Notes: generated from the letters alone by a model not told the origin. A stretch of DNA of 64,000 nt from Rhodopseudomonas faecalis (GCF_003217325.1 NZ_QJTI01000008.1:44386-108385); one strand, 5' to 3'. Positions 53,045-62,860 are shown, counted from the first letter of the stretch. Translations and numbers: made by a program.

Positions 53045-54016
53045 CTATTTTCGCCGGGCCAGCCCTGTCAGCGATCGTGCCAGGCTCAACAACCGCCGAG
53101 ACGCCGGATTGTCGTTTTGCGCGGACCAGACCATGCTGAACGGCAGCACCTCGTCCGCAAGTTCCCGGTAGGTGATCCCTGGAAACTGGGCGACGGTCGT
53201 TGCTTCGCTCGTCAGAGTGAGGCCGCGACCGAGAGCGACCAGCGATAGGATATTGTCGCGGCCGACCTGCTGAGATTGAATATCGAGGTGGCGGCCGAGA
53301 CCGGCAAGGTGAGCAACCAAATAGTCGTGGATCTCCTGACCCGGCGCAACGTCACTCACAATGAACCGCTCGGAGACCAAATCGCCCCATCCAAGTTCCG
53401 GCTTGCCCGTCAAAGGGTGGTTATCGGGCAGCACCACGAAAACCTTCTCGCACCATAAATGCTCCGCCTCACAGCCATCCCATGCCGCAGTTCCCGTGAT
53501 GAATGCGACGTCCAGACAAAGTTTCCGGACAGCCGCGATGTGCTCGGGCGGATTGCCGTCAATAAGGTCGACCTGCACGTTCGGGTGGCGCGTGCCGAAG
53601 GCACGCAACAGATCGAACAGAAATCCTGACGCAAGGGACGAAAATATCCCGACCTTGATCAGCCCTTGCTCCGCCCGGCCAACCGCCGCCACCTTGGTCA
53701 CCCCAATGTCGATCTGGCGAAGAGCATGGCGAGCGTTGCGCAGGAATTCCCGCCCGGCAACGGTCAACCGCACCCCGCCAGCATGGCGCATGAAAAGCGA
53801 CGCCCCGAGTTCATCTTCGAGATCACGGATTCGTCGGCTGATGGAGGATTCCTGCACAGAAAGCGCGGCAGCAGCCTTGCGAAAACTCCCATAATCGACG
53901 GCGGCCACAAAATATCGCAACTGGTTCAGCCGGACCGCAGATGTGCCGGGTCTCCCCTCAACGACTTTTGTGAGGCTATCATCAGGCGAGGTCTGATTGT
54001 TCCCGATCACAGCCAT
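53045..54016 (-). CDS. LysR-family transcription regulator
   Basis: The 323-aa protein has an N-terminal winged HTH at about residues 30-90 (LRYFVAAVDYGSFRKAAAALSVQESSISRRIRDLEDELG, then LFMRHAGGVRLTVAGREFL) and a LysR substrate-binding domain (QGLIKVGIFSSLASGFLFDLLRAFGTRHPNVQVDL). It is divergent from the TetR gene. LysR genes of this kind often lie beside trb operons of integrative conjugative elements in Alphaproteobacteria. The inducer is unknown. Confidence 0.9.
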   Translation of the reverse strand: MAVIGNNQTSPDDSLTKVVEGRPGTSAVRLNQLRYFVAAVDYGSFRKAAAALSVQESSISRRIRDLEDELGASLFMRHAGGVRLTVAGREFLRNARHALRQIDIGVTKVAAVGRAEQGLIKVGIFSSLASGFLFDLLRAFGTRHPNVQVDLIDGNPPEHIAAVRKLCLDVAFITGTAAWDGCEAEHLWCEKVFVVLPDNHPLTGKPELGWGDLVSERFIVSDVAPGQEIHDYLVAHLAGLGRHLDIQSQQVGRDNILSLVALGRGLTLTSEATTVAQFPGITYRELADEVLPFSMVWSAQNDNPASRRLLSLARSLTGLARRK

Positions 54017-54116
54017 GGTGCATCATCCGAAACAGCGTTCGGTTTCTGACGGGCATCCCGCCATCATCAACGCGAAAATCGATCTGTGTGCGTTCATCGG
54101 CTCTCCGCACGCCCTC

Positions 54117-54196
54117 AAACTAAACGACGTTCAGTTACCGAATGCTGCTTCTTGACTTCCGGCCCGTCAACGAAAAAAATAAATGTCGTTTAGTTT
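54117..54196. promoter_or_regulatory. Pair of TetR-type operator arms in the lysR-tetR intergenic region
   Basis: AAACTAAACGAC (54117-54128) and GTCGTTTAGTTT (54185-54196) are a perfect 12-bp inverted repeat with a 56-bp spacer. The left one is also part of a near-palindrome AACTAAACGACGTTCAGTT. The right arm lies 28 bp before the TetR-type start. Autoregulation by that protein is likely. Confidence 0.65.
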
Positions 54197-54223
54197 TCAC
54201 GACAAGTTGCAACAGGCATCGGA

Positions 54224-54853
54224 ATGGCCCGTCCCCGGAAAGAGCAAGAACTTGATATTGCTCGTCGTGCGATCGACGAAACGATCCGGCTGCTGTCAGA
54301 ACGTGGCGACCTCGACGTACCGCTGACTGCGGTCGCGCACGCCATCGGTTGCACAGCGCCAGCGCTTTACGGCCATTTCCGCAACAAAAGCGCCTTGTTG
54401 CGCGCCGTTCGGGACGAAGGTTTCAACCAGCTCTACAGAGAAAAGCTGGCCGTCTTCCAGCAGATGCGCGGCAATCCATTCGGCTATTTGCGTGATGGCA
54501 GCTATGCCTATGTCCGCTTTGCCCTCGAAAACCCCACGCTGTACCGACTGATGTTCACACCGCCGCCACGGCTCGGAGTCAGCGATGATCCATGGTCGGG
54601 CGAAGCTGGAAGACAGATACTAAATCTATTGCTGACGGGACTTCGCTGCTCTCAGGACCAAGGCTTTTTGCCCGGCATGGATCTGAGCCGTTACAGCTTC
54701 ATGTTCTGGTCAACGGTACACGGCGCGGTGAGCCTCACCCTTCAGAACCGGGAAATGGATCAGACCACCAAATGGGATGCGACACGAAAGGCCGTCGATA
54801 CGTTGATGGAAATCATCGCCGCGACGCGCCATGACTCGCTCGGCACCTCATGA
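54224..54853 (+). CDS. TetR/AcrR-family transcription regulator
   Basis: The 209-aa protein has an N-terminal HTH (PLTAVAHAIGCTAPALYGHFRNKSALLRAV, residues 32-61) preceded by a helix with RRAIDETIRLLSERGDLD. A WHG-like ligand domain follows (YAYVRFALENPTLYRLMFTPPP, then FMFWSTVHGAVSLTL). It converges on the DUF2274 gene with a 6-bp overlap. The inverted repeats upstream fit autorepression. Confidence 0.92.
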   Translation: MARPRKEQELDIARRAIDETIRLLSERGDLDVPLTAVAHAIGCTAPALYGHFRNKSALLRAVRDEGFNQLYREKLAVFQQMRGNPFGYLRDGSYAYVRFALENPTLYRLMFTPPPRLGVSDDPWSGEAGRQILNLLLTGLRCSQDQGFLPGMDLSRYSFMFWSTVHGAVSLTLQNREMDQTTKWDATRKAVDTLMEIIAATRHDSLGTS

Positions 54854-55069
54854 GCGAGACCTTCGGGCGCTGGCAAAGCCCCGATCTGTCGCAATGAACC
54901 GCTCCAGCATCGGCACAATCAGCCTGACAGGATCGGCAGCGGGCTGGCCGGTTTCGCGAGCCAGCACTTCGGCATAGGCGGCAAGATCGCGGTGCAGCGG
55001 CCCGGGCAGTTCCACCGTCACCTTCACGGGCTTGTCTTCGATGAGGGGGCCGAGTTTCAGCTTCGTCAT
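54848..55069 (-). CDS. DUF2274 protein of the trb operon
   Basis: This 73-aa protein (KLKLGPLIEDKPVKVTVELPGPLHRDLAAYAEVLARETG, then DPVRLIVPMLERFIATDRGF) matches DUF2274, a small ribbon-helix-like protein found right after trbI in many conjugative islands. It starts 2 bp after the trbI stop. Confidence 0.9.
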   Translation of the reverse strand: MTKLKLGPLIEDKPVKVTVELPGPLHRDLAAYAEVLARETGQPAADPVRLIVPMLERFIATDRGFASARRSRS

Positions 55070-55071
55070 GG

Positions 55072-56205
55072 TCAGTTCCTATAAGGTTCGAGTACGAGAT
55101 CGCGGGTAACGATGACCCTGACCGGGTAGCCCGGCCGGATCGTCAGGGTCGGCGCGACCTGCAACTGGCGCTGGACGATCTGTTGCCCGGCCTGATTGAT
55201 GGTATCCTGTGCTCCGTCGCGGATGGCGCGGATCAGACGATCCTCGTCGTCGGTCGCCAGTTCCGTGCCGATGCCGAGCAGCGTGGACAGCCCCGCCGCC
55301 TTCATCAGATCCCACCAGTGGTAATCAACGCCATCTTCCAGCCCGGCATAGCCGGAAGCGTCCGCACCGGGCTGGCGCTCCAGCACGATGGAGCGGCCGT
55401 TGGGCAGGATCAGGCGGTTCCAGATCAGCAGCACGCGGCGCTGACCGAATTGCACGCCCGCATCATACTGGCCGATGATGCGGGTTCCTTGCGGGATCAG
55501 CAGCAGACTGCCGGTCGGACTGTCATAGACGTTCTCCGTCACCTGCGCGGTGATCTGCCCCGGCAGATCAGAGCGGATGCCGGTAATCATCGCCGCCGGA
55601 ATCACTGCCCCGGCCTGCAGGATGTAGGGCGAGGCAGGCGCCATGATCCGATCCATGGCAACGGTCTGCCGATCCACAGGACCATTGAGGAAAGCTGTGT
55701 GCCGGTCCTGTGTTGCGGGCTGGCCACCAAGGTCAAGACCAGCAAGGCCCGGCATATTGGAGCCAGGCGTCGTCGCCACTCTTGGCCCGGACTGGAAGAA
55801 CACAGTGCTAAGACGTGCGGCTTCTTCCTCGGCAAGCCGGCGCTCTTCGGCAGGATCGCGGGCAGGCGTCGCCATGGCGGGCGGCGTGACGGGCTGACCC
55901 CGGTTCTGGGCGTCGAGGATCGGGCCACCGAGATCGCCCGGCAATGCCGGCCCCAGGACCGGCCCGGTATAATCCTTCGGCAGACCTGCCAGTCCATCTG
56001 CCGTGGCGCGGTTCTCGGTCGAATAGAGTTCCTCACCGTTTCCGCTCATATCGCGCGTCTGGAGCGCATAGATCAGCGCCCCGCCGATGCCGAGGAGCGC
56101 AACAGCTCCGGCACCGGCCAGCATCTTGCGCGACAGGCGCGTGACGCGCGGCGGCTCGGCACGCAGACGCATCGGCGTTGGGTTGGTGGTAGCCTCTTCA
56201 CTCAT
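55072..56205 (-). CDS. trbI: Conjugal transfer protein TrbI (VirB10 family)
   Basis: TrbI forms the envelope-spanning core channel with TrbG. The 377-aa protein has one N-terminal membrane segment (LAGAGAVALLGIGGALIYAL, about residues 29-48), a proline-rich region, and the VirB10 C-terminal domain (ITAQVTENVYDSPTGSLLLIPQGTRIIGQYDAGVQFGQRRVLLIWNRLI). The start overlaps trbG (ATGA). Confidence 0.95.
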   Translation of the reverse strand: MSEEATTNPTPMRLRAEPPRVTRLSRKMLAGAGAVALLGIGGALIYALQTRDMSGNGEELYSTENRATADGLAGLPKDYTGPVLGPALPGDLGGPILDAQNRGQPVTPPAMATPARDPAEERRLAEEEAARLSTVFFQSGPRVATTPGSNMPGLAGLDLGGQPATQDRHTAFLNGPVDRQTVAMDRIMAPASPYILQAGAVIPAAMITGIRSDLPGQITAQVTENVYDSPTGSLLLIPQGTRIIGQYDAGVQFGQRRVLLIWNRLILPNGRSIVLERQPGADASGYAGLEDGVDYHWWDLMKAAGLSTLLGIGTELATDDEDRLIRAIRDGAQDTINQAGQQIVQRQLQVAPTLTIRPGYPVRVIVTRDLVLEPYRN

Positions 56206-57215
56206 GACGGTTGCCCCCCGGTTTTGACGGGCTGGGCAGCTTGTCTTTGCTCGATGCGAACGATCCTGACCGTCTGCTGCTGCTTGCCGCTACCAAGACG
56301 CAGCTCAGCCGCTCCGAACAGCCGATCGACGATCAAGATGTTCTGGTGAACACGGGAATTGACGATCTGGGTCTCGCCCTCGGAACCGATGACGAAGATC
56401 GGCGGCATCTCTCCCTGCACGATGCCGCGCGGGAAAACGACATAGACACGGCGGCCATCGTCGAAGACGGAAATCGGCCGCCATGGCGGCGTATCTCCGG
56501 TCAGGCCGTAACGATAGTTGCGTGCCGCCTCGACCGGGATGATGGGTGCTGCCGGAACGGTCTGGCGCTGAGCGGCAGGCAGCGCCGGATAAGACCAGGA
56601 TACGGACGGCATGTAGAGCGCCTCACGGGCGCGCAGTTCGATCATGTAGGTGCGCCGATCGGTCGTCACCACGAGATTGGTTGAGATGTCGGATCGGGAT
56701 GGCTTGACGAGAATATGGACCCGGCGCGACGTACCGCTCCCGCTCTCGGTATCGCCAATGATCCAGCGGGCGGTGTCTCCCGCCGCGATCGGTCCCGCGC
56801 CGGTCAGGCTTTCGCCCGGCTCTAGCGCGATATTGGTGATCTGGCCTGGTGCTGCATAGACCTGATAGAGCGCGCCTTCCGACCAGGGATAGATCTGGAT
56901 GGCGTTATAGTAACCCTCGCGGCGCGGCTCGACGCGGGCGGCGGCATTGGCGTTCTCGACGCGGCCTGCCGGTGTTCCGGCAGCAGTACCGCCGCGTGCA
57001 ACCGTCCAGGCCGGCGGCGTGTGAAGCGACCGAGGCCGGTCATCGGTGACAGCGGTCGGCACGACGGGCAACGCCGGCACATCGGCATCATAGCTGAACT
57101 GCGGCGTCTTGTTGGTGGCGCAGCCTGCCAGCATGGTGGCCGAAAGCAACAAAGCCGCGAAGGCGGGCTTACGGAAAACCGGCAAGGCGGAATTGCGGGA
57201 AGACGCGATGGTCAT
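56202..57215 (-). CDS. trbG: Conjugal transfer protein TrbG (VirB9 family), lipoprotein
   Basis: The 337-aa protein has a lipoprotein signal (AALLLSATMLAGC), a VirB9 domain (GYYNAIQIYPWSEGALYQVYAAPGQITNIALEPGE) and a C-terminal part with RPISVFDDGRRVYVVFPRG and NILIVDRLFGAAELRLG. It builds the outer-membrane core. ATG 57215 overlaps the trbF stop; a frame 7 codons longer exists. Confidence 0.94.
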   Translation of the reverse strand: MTIASSRNSALPVFRKPAFAALLLSATMLAGCATNKTPQFSYDADVPALPVVPTAVTDDRPRSLHTPPAWTVARGGTAAGTPAGRVENANAAARVEPRREGYYNAIQIYPWSEGALYQVYAAPGQITNIALEPGESLTGAGPIAAGDTARWIIGDTESGSGTSRRVHILVKPSRSDISTNLVVTTDRRTYMIELRAREALYMPSVSWSYPALPAAQRQTVPAAPIIPVEAARNYRYGLTGDTPPWRPISVFDDGRRVYVVFPRGIVQGEMPPIFVIGSEGETQIVNSRVHQNILIVDRLFGAAELRLGSGKQQQTVRIVRIEQRQAAQPVKTGGQPS

Positions 57216-57901
57216 TGGCTCATCTCCCGCGACCATGAAATTGCATTGACGTAGATGCCGAGAGGATTGGCGCGCAGACGCTCCGCATCGCGCGGCGTCT
57301 GGATCACGATGGTCAGGATCGCGGTCCAGCGCTCGGTCGTGGAAAGCTGCCCGTTCTCATAGTGACGCTCGGTCCAGGCGACGCGGAAGCTGTCGTTCGA
57401 GGCGCGGATGACGCTGGAAACCTCGACTGCGATCTGCTGGCGGCCGACACGGGTGAACGGATCATTGGCGCGGGCATAGTCGTTGAGCGCGGCCGCTCCC
57501 CTATCCGTGGTGAACTCATAGGCGCGCAGCCAGTTCTGGCGCACGATGATGGCGTCCGCCGGGATCGAGCGCGTCTGCTCGATGAAACGGCCGAGGTGGA
57601 AGGCGATCTGCGGATCGGTCGGCCGGTAGTCGGCCGTCGCAGCGGCGACGGTCTGCGCCTGGCCGAGATTATCGACCTGCACCACCCAGGGCACCACGGT
57701 CCCTCGCGCCGATTGCAGGACAAGTGCGGCAGCGAAGCCTGCCGAGAGGATCAGCGAGCCGAAGGCCATATAGCGCCAGTTCTTGGCCTGCACGCGAGCC
57801 GAACCGATGCGCTCGTCCCAGACTTGCGCGGCTTTCTGGTAAGGCGTCTCGGGTTCAGGCGATTTGCCGTAATGGGTCGCTGGACGTCTGAAGATGTTCA
57901 T
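57212..57901 (-). CDS. trbF: Conjugal transfer protein TrbF (VirB8 family)
   Basis: The 229-aa inner-membrane assembly factor has YQKAAQVWDERIGSARVQAKNWRYMAFG, a single membrane helix (LILSAGFAAALVLQSA) and a periplasmic VirB8 domain with WTERHYENGQLSTTERWTAILTI, ending NPLGIYVNAISWSREM. It overlaps trbL by ATGA. Confidence 0.94.
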   Translation of the reverse strand: MNIFRRPATHYGKSPEPETPYQKAAQVWDERIGSARVQAKNWRYMAFGSLILSAGFAAALVLQSARGTVVPWVVQVDNLGQAQTVAAATADYRPTDPQIAFHLGRFIEQTRSIPADAIIVRQNWLRAYEFTTDRGAAALNDYARANDPFTRVGRQQIAVEVSSVIRASNDSFRVAWTERHYENGQLSTTERWTAILTIVIQTPRDAERLRANPLGIYVNAISWSREMSQ

Positions 57902-59262
57902 GAGCGGTCACTTTCGGAGATGTTGACGGAAGAGCCGCCGCCGTGGCTGTCACCGGAGCGGACGGCATGGGCGGCCATGGTCGTGCCGTGATTGAGCGCC
58001 TGGCGGCGGTGCATCTGCTGCGCCCATGCAGGCGGGCTGCCCGTCGGTGCGGAGGCGGGTGCGGCAGCGCCGGCCACCCTCGCACCGCCAATGGTTCCCT
58101 GCGAGGACGACCCACCAGTGACGCCGAGCCCGGCGCGCGCGCCATCGGAGAAGCTGGACTTGACGCTTTCCGCTGCTTTCGAGGTCACCCGTTTCAGGGG
58201 CGATGCGGCGGCGGAGCCTGCCGCGCGGGCAACACCGCCGAGGCCGGAGGCAACACCGGCAGCGCCTGACTGGCCGAGCGATCCGACACTATAGGCGGCG
58301 CTCGCCGCACCTGCGGCAGCAGCACCGCCACGGACGGCAGCAGCTCCACCCGACAGCGCCGCTGCCCCTCCCTTCGCGGCCATGCCTGCGGCAGCGCCAC
58401 CGGCAAGCATCATGCCGCCAGCGGCAAGGCCGGTTCCAACTGCTGCACCTGCGCCAAGCTGCGGGCCGCCAGAAACCAGACCGGAAGCGATGCCGGGACC
58501 GAAGATGCCGAGGCCGAGAAGGGAAAGTGCGGCCAGCACGATCGCCATGGCGTCGTCGATGGTCGGCGTCACGCCGCCGAAACCGGCCGTAAACTGCGAG
58601 AACAATGTCGAGCCGATGCCGATGATGACGGCGAGCACCAGCACCTTGATGCCGGAGGAGACGACATTGCCAAGAACGCGCTCGGCCATGAAGGCGGTCT
58701 TGCCGAAGAGGCCGAAGGGAATGAGGACAAAGCCCGCCAGCGTAGTCAGCTTGAACTCGATCAGCGTGACGAAGAGCTGTACGGCGAGAATGAAGAAGGC
58801 GAGCAGTACCAGCGCCCAGGCGAACATCAGGCAGGCGATCTGGATGAAGTTCTCGAAGAACGACCAATAGCCCATCATGTCCGAGATGGATTCGAGCAGC
58901 GGGCGACCGGCATCGAGGCCGGTCTGCGCTACCTTGCCGGGCCGCAGCAGATCGGCGGCGGAAAAGCTGGTGCCCGAACCTTTCAGACCAAGACCGGCGA
59001 AGCTGTCGAAGATGATCTGGGCGAGATTGTTCCAGTTGCCGATCAGGTATGCGAAGACGCCGACGAAGAGCGTCTTCTTGACGAGGCGTGCGATGATGTC
59101 GTCATCGGCGCCCCAGGACCAGAAGAGTGCGGCCAGCGTCACGTCGATGACGATTAGCGTGGTGGCGATGAAGGCGACCTCGCCACCGAGCAGGCCGAAG
59201 CCGCTGTCGATATAGCTGGTGAAGACGCCCAGGAAATTGTCGATGACGCCGGTGCCGCCCAT
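57898..59262 (-). CDS. trbL: Conjugal transfer protein TrbL (VirB6-like membrane protein)
   Basis: The 454-aa polytopic protein has about six helices in the first 290 residues (for example VALVIGIGST-type segments and LVLLAFFILAVQLFVTLIEFKLTTLAGFVLIPFGLFG). It continues into a glycine/alanine-rich tail (AAGGMMLAGGAAAGMAAKGG) of low complexity, typical of TrbL. It lies 3 bp after trbK. Confidence 0.94.
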   Translation of the reverse strand: MGGTGVIDNFLGVFTSYIDSGFGLLGGEVAFIATTLIVIDVTLAALFWSWGADDDIIARLVKKTLFVGVFAYLIGNWNNLAQIIFDSFAGLGLKGSGTSFSAADLLRPGKVAQTGLDAGRPLLESISDMMGYWSFFENFIQIACLMFAWALVLLAFFILAVQLFVTLIEFKLTTLAGFVLIPFGLFGKTAFMAERVLGNVVSSGIKVLVLAVIIGIGSTLFSQFTAGFGGVTPTIDDAMAIVLAALSLLGLGIFGPGIASGLVSGGPQLGAGAAVGTGLAAGGMMLAGGAAAGMAAKGGAAALSGGAAAVRGGAAAAGAASAAYSVGSLGQSGAAGVASGLGGVARAAGSAAASPLKRVTSKAAESVKSSFSDGARAGLGVTGGSSSQGTIGGARVAGAAAPASAPTGSPPAWAQQMHRRQALNHGTTMAAHAVRSGDSHGGGSSVNISESDRS

Positions 59263-59265
59263 GGT

Positions 59266-59553
59266 TCACTGTCCCCCGTTCTGATGCGGAGCGGCGGGCA
59301 CCGGCGTCCGGCCGAGGAACCGGTCGCGGTTCTCGGCCCAGGTGGCGAGGCAGCCGGGATCGTTCACGGCGGCCTCGCCTAACTGCTGGCAGTGGCGCAG
59401 GCTCTGGCGCAGCGGATCGGCAGGTGTCTGAAGCGCCGGCGTCGCACGGGGCTGTGCTGGTTCGTCCTCGCGTGTCATTTCGATCACCGTCGCGGTGATG
59501 GCGATGGCCACGAATATGATCGCGCCCAGCCGGGCCAGCATCTTGCCGTCCAT
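59266..59553 (-). CDS. trbK: Putative entry exclusion protein TrbK (alternative type)
   Basis: This 95-aa protein has one N-terminal membrane helix (LARLGAIIFVAIAITATVIEM) and two cysteines in LRHCQQLGEAAVNDPGCLATWAENRDRFLG, the TrbK-alt pattern. Entry-exclusion proteins block redundant transfer into a donor. It lies between trbJ and trbL. Confidence 0.88.
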   Translation of the reverse strand: MDGKMLARLGAIIFVAIAITATVIEMTREDEPAQPRATPALQTPADPLRQSLRHCQQLGEAAVNDPGCLATWAENRDRFLGRTPVPAAPHQNGGQ

Positions 59554-59573
59554 GTCGCGCCGCTCCTGTCCGG

Positions 59574-60356
59574 TCAGTTGTTGCCGTTGCCGAACATCCG
59601 GGCATTGCCGGGCTGATAGCCCGATCCCGGCGTCAGGAAACGCTCGCGCTGGATGCGGCCCTGTTCGGCGGCGGTGGCGCGCTCGGCTTCGATCAGCGCC
59701 TCCGAGCGGCCATTGGCCGACATCAGGGCGATCAGATCTGAAAGCTGCTGCGACTGGAGCGCGAGAAGCTGATTGCCCGCCTGTGTGGCCTGCAACGCGC
59801 CGGTGGCGTTCTGGCTCTGCCCGACAAGGGCGGACATTTCAGCGCGATTGGTGTCAATATTTCCGACGACACCGGCCTGCACGCGCATGGCGTCCTGCAA
59901 GCCGCCAACCGTATTCTGCCAACGGGACCGTGCATCGGCGACGAGCTGGGCGTCGGTCGCGGATAGCGAAACCTTGCCGTATTTCTGTTGGAACATTTGA
60001 TCGACGTTCTGCACGTCGAAGGCAATGTTCTGCGCCTGGGCCAGAAGCTGCTGCGTGCGCTGGACGTTCTGCTGCAAAGTCTGGAGCGAGGAATATGGCA
60101 GACTGGCGAGATTCTTCGCCTGATTGATGAGCATCTGCGCTTCATTCTGAAGCGAGGTGATCTGGTGGTTGATCTGCTCCAGCGTACGGGCGGCGGTCAG
60201 AAGGTTCTGCGCATAGTTGGTCGGATCATAGACGATGCGGCCGAAGCCAAAAGCGTGAGCGGGGCTTGTCAGCATGGGCGACAGTGCAACAGGCATGGCG
60301 AGCGTCAGCGCCAGCACGGATGCACTGACATATCGGGAGACGGGGATACGGATCAT
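59574..60356 (-). CDS. trbJ: Conjugal transfer protein TrbJ (VirB5-like)
   Basis: The 260-aa protein has a signal peptide (SVLALTLAMPVALSPMLTSPAHA) and long amphipathic helices (NYAQNLLTAARTLEQINHQITSLQNEAQMLINQ). It is a periplasmic/pilus-tip type protein in the P-type system. It overlaps trbE by ATGA. Confidence 0.93.
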   Translation of the reverse strand: MIRIPVSRYVSASVLALTLAMPVALSPMLTSPAHAFGFGRIVYDPTNYAQNLLTAARTLEQINHQITSLQNEAQMLINQAKNLASLPYSSLQTLQQNVQRTQQLLAQAQNIAFDVQNVDQMFQQKYGKVSLSATDAQLVADARSRWQNTVGGLQDAMRVQAGVVGNIDTNRAEMSALVGQSQNATGALQATQAGNQLLALQSQQLSDLIALMSANGRSEALIEAERATAAEQGRIQRERFLTPGSGYQPGNARMFGNGNN

Positions 60357-62860
60357 GGCAGGGGCTCCTTTTCTTGGCTGTCATCTGGATGGATTTGATC
60401 TGGCGCGACCGGCCGAGCAGGCTCTGTCCGTTCGACAAGATTGGTAAGGTTCGGGATCAGATCGACGGCCCATTCGACGCCGCGATCGCGCAGCCAGGCC
60501 GCGAGAAAACCGTCCTGCCCATGCTCGGAGACGAGTTCGGCGATACGGGTCTGATCGGATTTGGATGATGCGGCGCAGAGCGCGAGACCGACTTCGCTGA
60601 GGCCAAGCTCGAACAGGCGATTGCCGCGCCGCGATTGGCAGTAATAGTCCCGCTTGGGCGTGGCCCGCGCGAGGATCTCGATTTGCCGGTCATTGAGGCC
60701 GAAGCGGCGGTAGATTGCCGTGATCTGCGGCTCGATGGCGCGTTCATTCGGGAGAAGCAGCCGCGTCGGGCAGCTTTCGATGATGGAGGGCGCGATATTG
60801 CTGCCGTCAATGTCCGAGAGCGACTGCGTGGCGAAGATGACGGAAGCGTTCTTCTTCCTGAGTGTCTTCAGCCATTCGCGGAGCTGGTTGGCGAACCCCT
60901 CATCATCGAGCGCCAGCCAGCCTTCGTCGATGATGAGCAGGGTTGGCCGACCGTCGAGCCGGTCGCCGATCCGATGAAACAGATAGGACAGGACGGCAGG
61001 CGCAGCCCCAGTGCCGACCAGCCCCTCGATCTCGAAGGCCTGTACATCGGCTGATCCGAGATGTTCGGCCTCGGCGTCGAGCAACCGGCCATAGGCGCCG
61101 CCAATGCAGTAAGGGCGCAACGCCTGTTTCAGATCGTTGGATTGCAGCAGCACGGCAAGGCCGGTGATGGTCCGTTCCCCCGCCGGGGCGGATGCCAGCG
61201 ATGTCAGCGCCGTCCAGATGTGCTCCTTCACCTCCGGCGTGATGCTCATGCCTTCACGCATCAGGATCGCGGCGATCCAGTCAGCGGCCCATGACCGTTC
61301 ATAGGCATCATCGATCCGCGCCAGCGGTTGCAGGGAAACGGAAACCTCCGATCCCTCGGTCAATCCACCGCCGAGATCATGCCAGTCGCCACCCATGGCG
61401 AGCGCGGATGCCCGGATCGATCCTCCGAAATCGAAAGCGAAAATCTGGCTGCGATCATAGCGGCGAAATTGCAACGCCATCAGCGCCAGCAGCACGGACT
61501 TGCCCGCGCCGGTCGGGCCGACGACGAGGGTATGGCCCACGTCGCCGACATGAAGGGAAAGCCGGAACGGAGTCGAACCTTCGGTCTTGCCGTATAGCAA
61601 GGGGGGCGCTCCGAGATGCTCGTTCCGTTCCGGCCCCGCCCACACGGCCGATAGAGGGATCATGTGGGCGAGGTTGAGCGTCGAGATCGGCGGCTGCCGG
61701 ACATTGGCGTAGGCATGTCCGGGGATCGAGCCTAGCCAGGCATCGACGGCATTGACGGTTTCCGGCATAACCGTGAAGTCACGGCCCTGAATGATCTTCT
61801 CGACCAGACGCAGCTTCTCGTCGGCGATACGGGGATCGGCGTCCCAGACGGTGACGGTTGCTGTGACATAGGCCATGCCGGCGACGTCAGCGCCCAGTTC
61901 CTGCAAGGCCATGTCGGCATCGAGCGCCTTGTTGGACGCATCGGTGTCCACCAGCGCCGATTGCTCGTTGGTCATCACCTCTTTCAGGATCGCGGCGATG
62001 CTCTTGCGCTTGGCGAACCACTGGCGGCGGATTTTGGTGAGGAGCTTCGTCGCGTCCGTCTTGTCCATCAGGATGGCGCGGGTGGACCAGCGATACGGGA
62101 ACGCGAGCCGGTTCATCTCGTCGAGCAGGCCGGGCGTGGTCGCAGTCGGAAAGCCTATGATGGTCAGGATCCGCAGATGCTGATCGCCCAGGCGCGGCTC
62201 AAGTCCGCCGGTCAGGGGCTGGTCGGCGAGCATCGCGTCGAGGTGCATGGGCACTTCGGGCACGCGCACGCGATGGCGGTTGGTCGAGATTGTGGAATGC
62301 AGATAGGTCAGCGTGCCCGCGTCATCGAGCCAGCGGCATTCCGGCATGAAGCCGTCCAGCAACGCCAGCACGCGGTCGGTGCGGTCGATGAAGCCGCGCA
62401 GCAGCTCATGCGGATTGACGCCGGATTGCTCACGGCCTTCATAAAGCCAAGTCTCGGCGCGTGCGGCATCTTCGGCGGGCGGAAGCCAGAGGAAGGTCAG
62501 GAAATAGCCCGACACGAAATGCGTGCCCGCTTCCTCGAAGGCAGCTTTGCGCTCGGCATCGACCAGAGCGGAGGCCGGATCAGGAAATTGGTTGCCGGGA
62601 TAGGTCGCGGCTTCGCTTCGTTGTGCCTCAACAAAGATCGACCAGCCGGAACCGAGGCGGCGCACAGCGTTGTTGATACGCCCGGCGACCGCGACCAGTT
62701 CGGCGGCAACAGCGGAATCCAGATCCGGCCCGCGAAACTTCGCAGTCCTCTGGAAACTGCCGTCCTTGTTCAGTACGACGCCCGAGCCAACCAGCGCGGC
62801 CCAGGGCAAGAAATCCGCGAGGCGGGTGGCGGTACGGCGATATTCTGTGAGGTTCATCAT
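60353..62860 (-). CDS. trbE: Conjugal transfer ATPase TrbE (VirB4 family)
   Basis: The 835-aa ATPase starts MMNLTEYRRTATRLADFLPWAALVG. Walker A VVGPTGAGKSVLLALMAL is near residue 450, Walker B RPTLLIIDEGWLALDDEGF near 630, and VIFATQSLSDIDGSNIAPSI follows. It powers pilus biogenesis and transfer. A 63-residue longer frame (to 63049) runs into trbD and was rejected. The trbD stop is 10 bp upstream. Confidence 0.95.
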   Translation of the reverse strand: MMNLTEYRRTATRLADFLPWAALVGSGVVLNKDGSFQRTAKFRGPDLDSAVAAELVAVAGRINNAVRRLGSGWSIFVEAQRSEAATYPGNQFPDPASALVDAERKAAFEEAGTHFVSGYFLTFLWLPPAEDAARAETWLYEGREQSGVNPHELLRGFIDRTDRVLALLDGFMPECRWLDDAGTLTYLHSTISTNRHRVRVPEVPMHLDAMLADQPLTGGLEPRLGDQHLRILTIIGFPTATTPGLLDEMNRLAFPYRWSTRAILMDKTDATKLLTKIRRQWFAKRKSIAAILKEVMTNEQSALVDTDASNKALDADMALQELGADVAGMAYVTATVTVWDADPRIADEKLRLVEKIIQGRDFTVMPETVNAVDAWLGSIPGHAYANVRQPPISTLNLAHMIPLSAVWAGPERNEHLGAPPLLYGKTEGSTPFRLSLHVGDVGHTLVVGPTGAGKSVLLALMALQFRRYDRSQIFAFDFGGSIRASALAMGGDWHDLGGGLTEGSEVSVSLQPLARIDDAYERSWAADWIAAILMREGMSITPEVKEHIWTALTSLASAPAGERTITGLAVLLQSNDLKQALRPYCIGGAYGRLLDAEAEHLGSADVQAFEIEGLVGTGAAPAVLSYLFHRIGDRLDGRPTLLIIDEGWLALDDEGFANQLREWLKTLRKKNASVIFATQSLSDIDGSNIAPSIIESCPTRLLLPNERAIEPQITAIYRRFGLNDRQIEILARATPKRDYYCQSRRGNRLFELGLSEVGLALCAASSKSDQTRIAELVSEHGQDGFLAAWLRDRGVEWAVDLIPNLTNLVERTEPARPVAPDQIHPDDSQEKEPLP

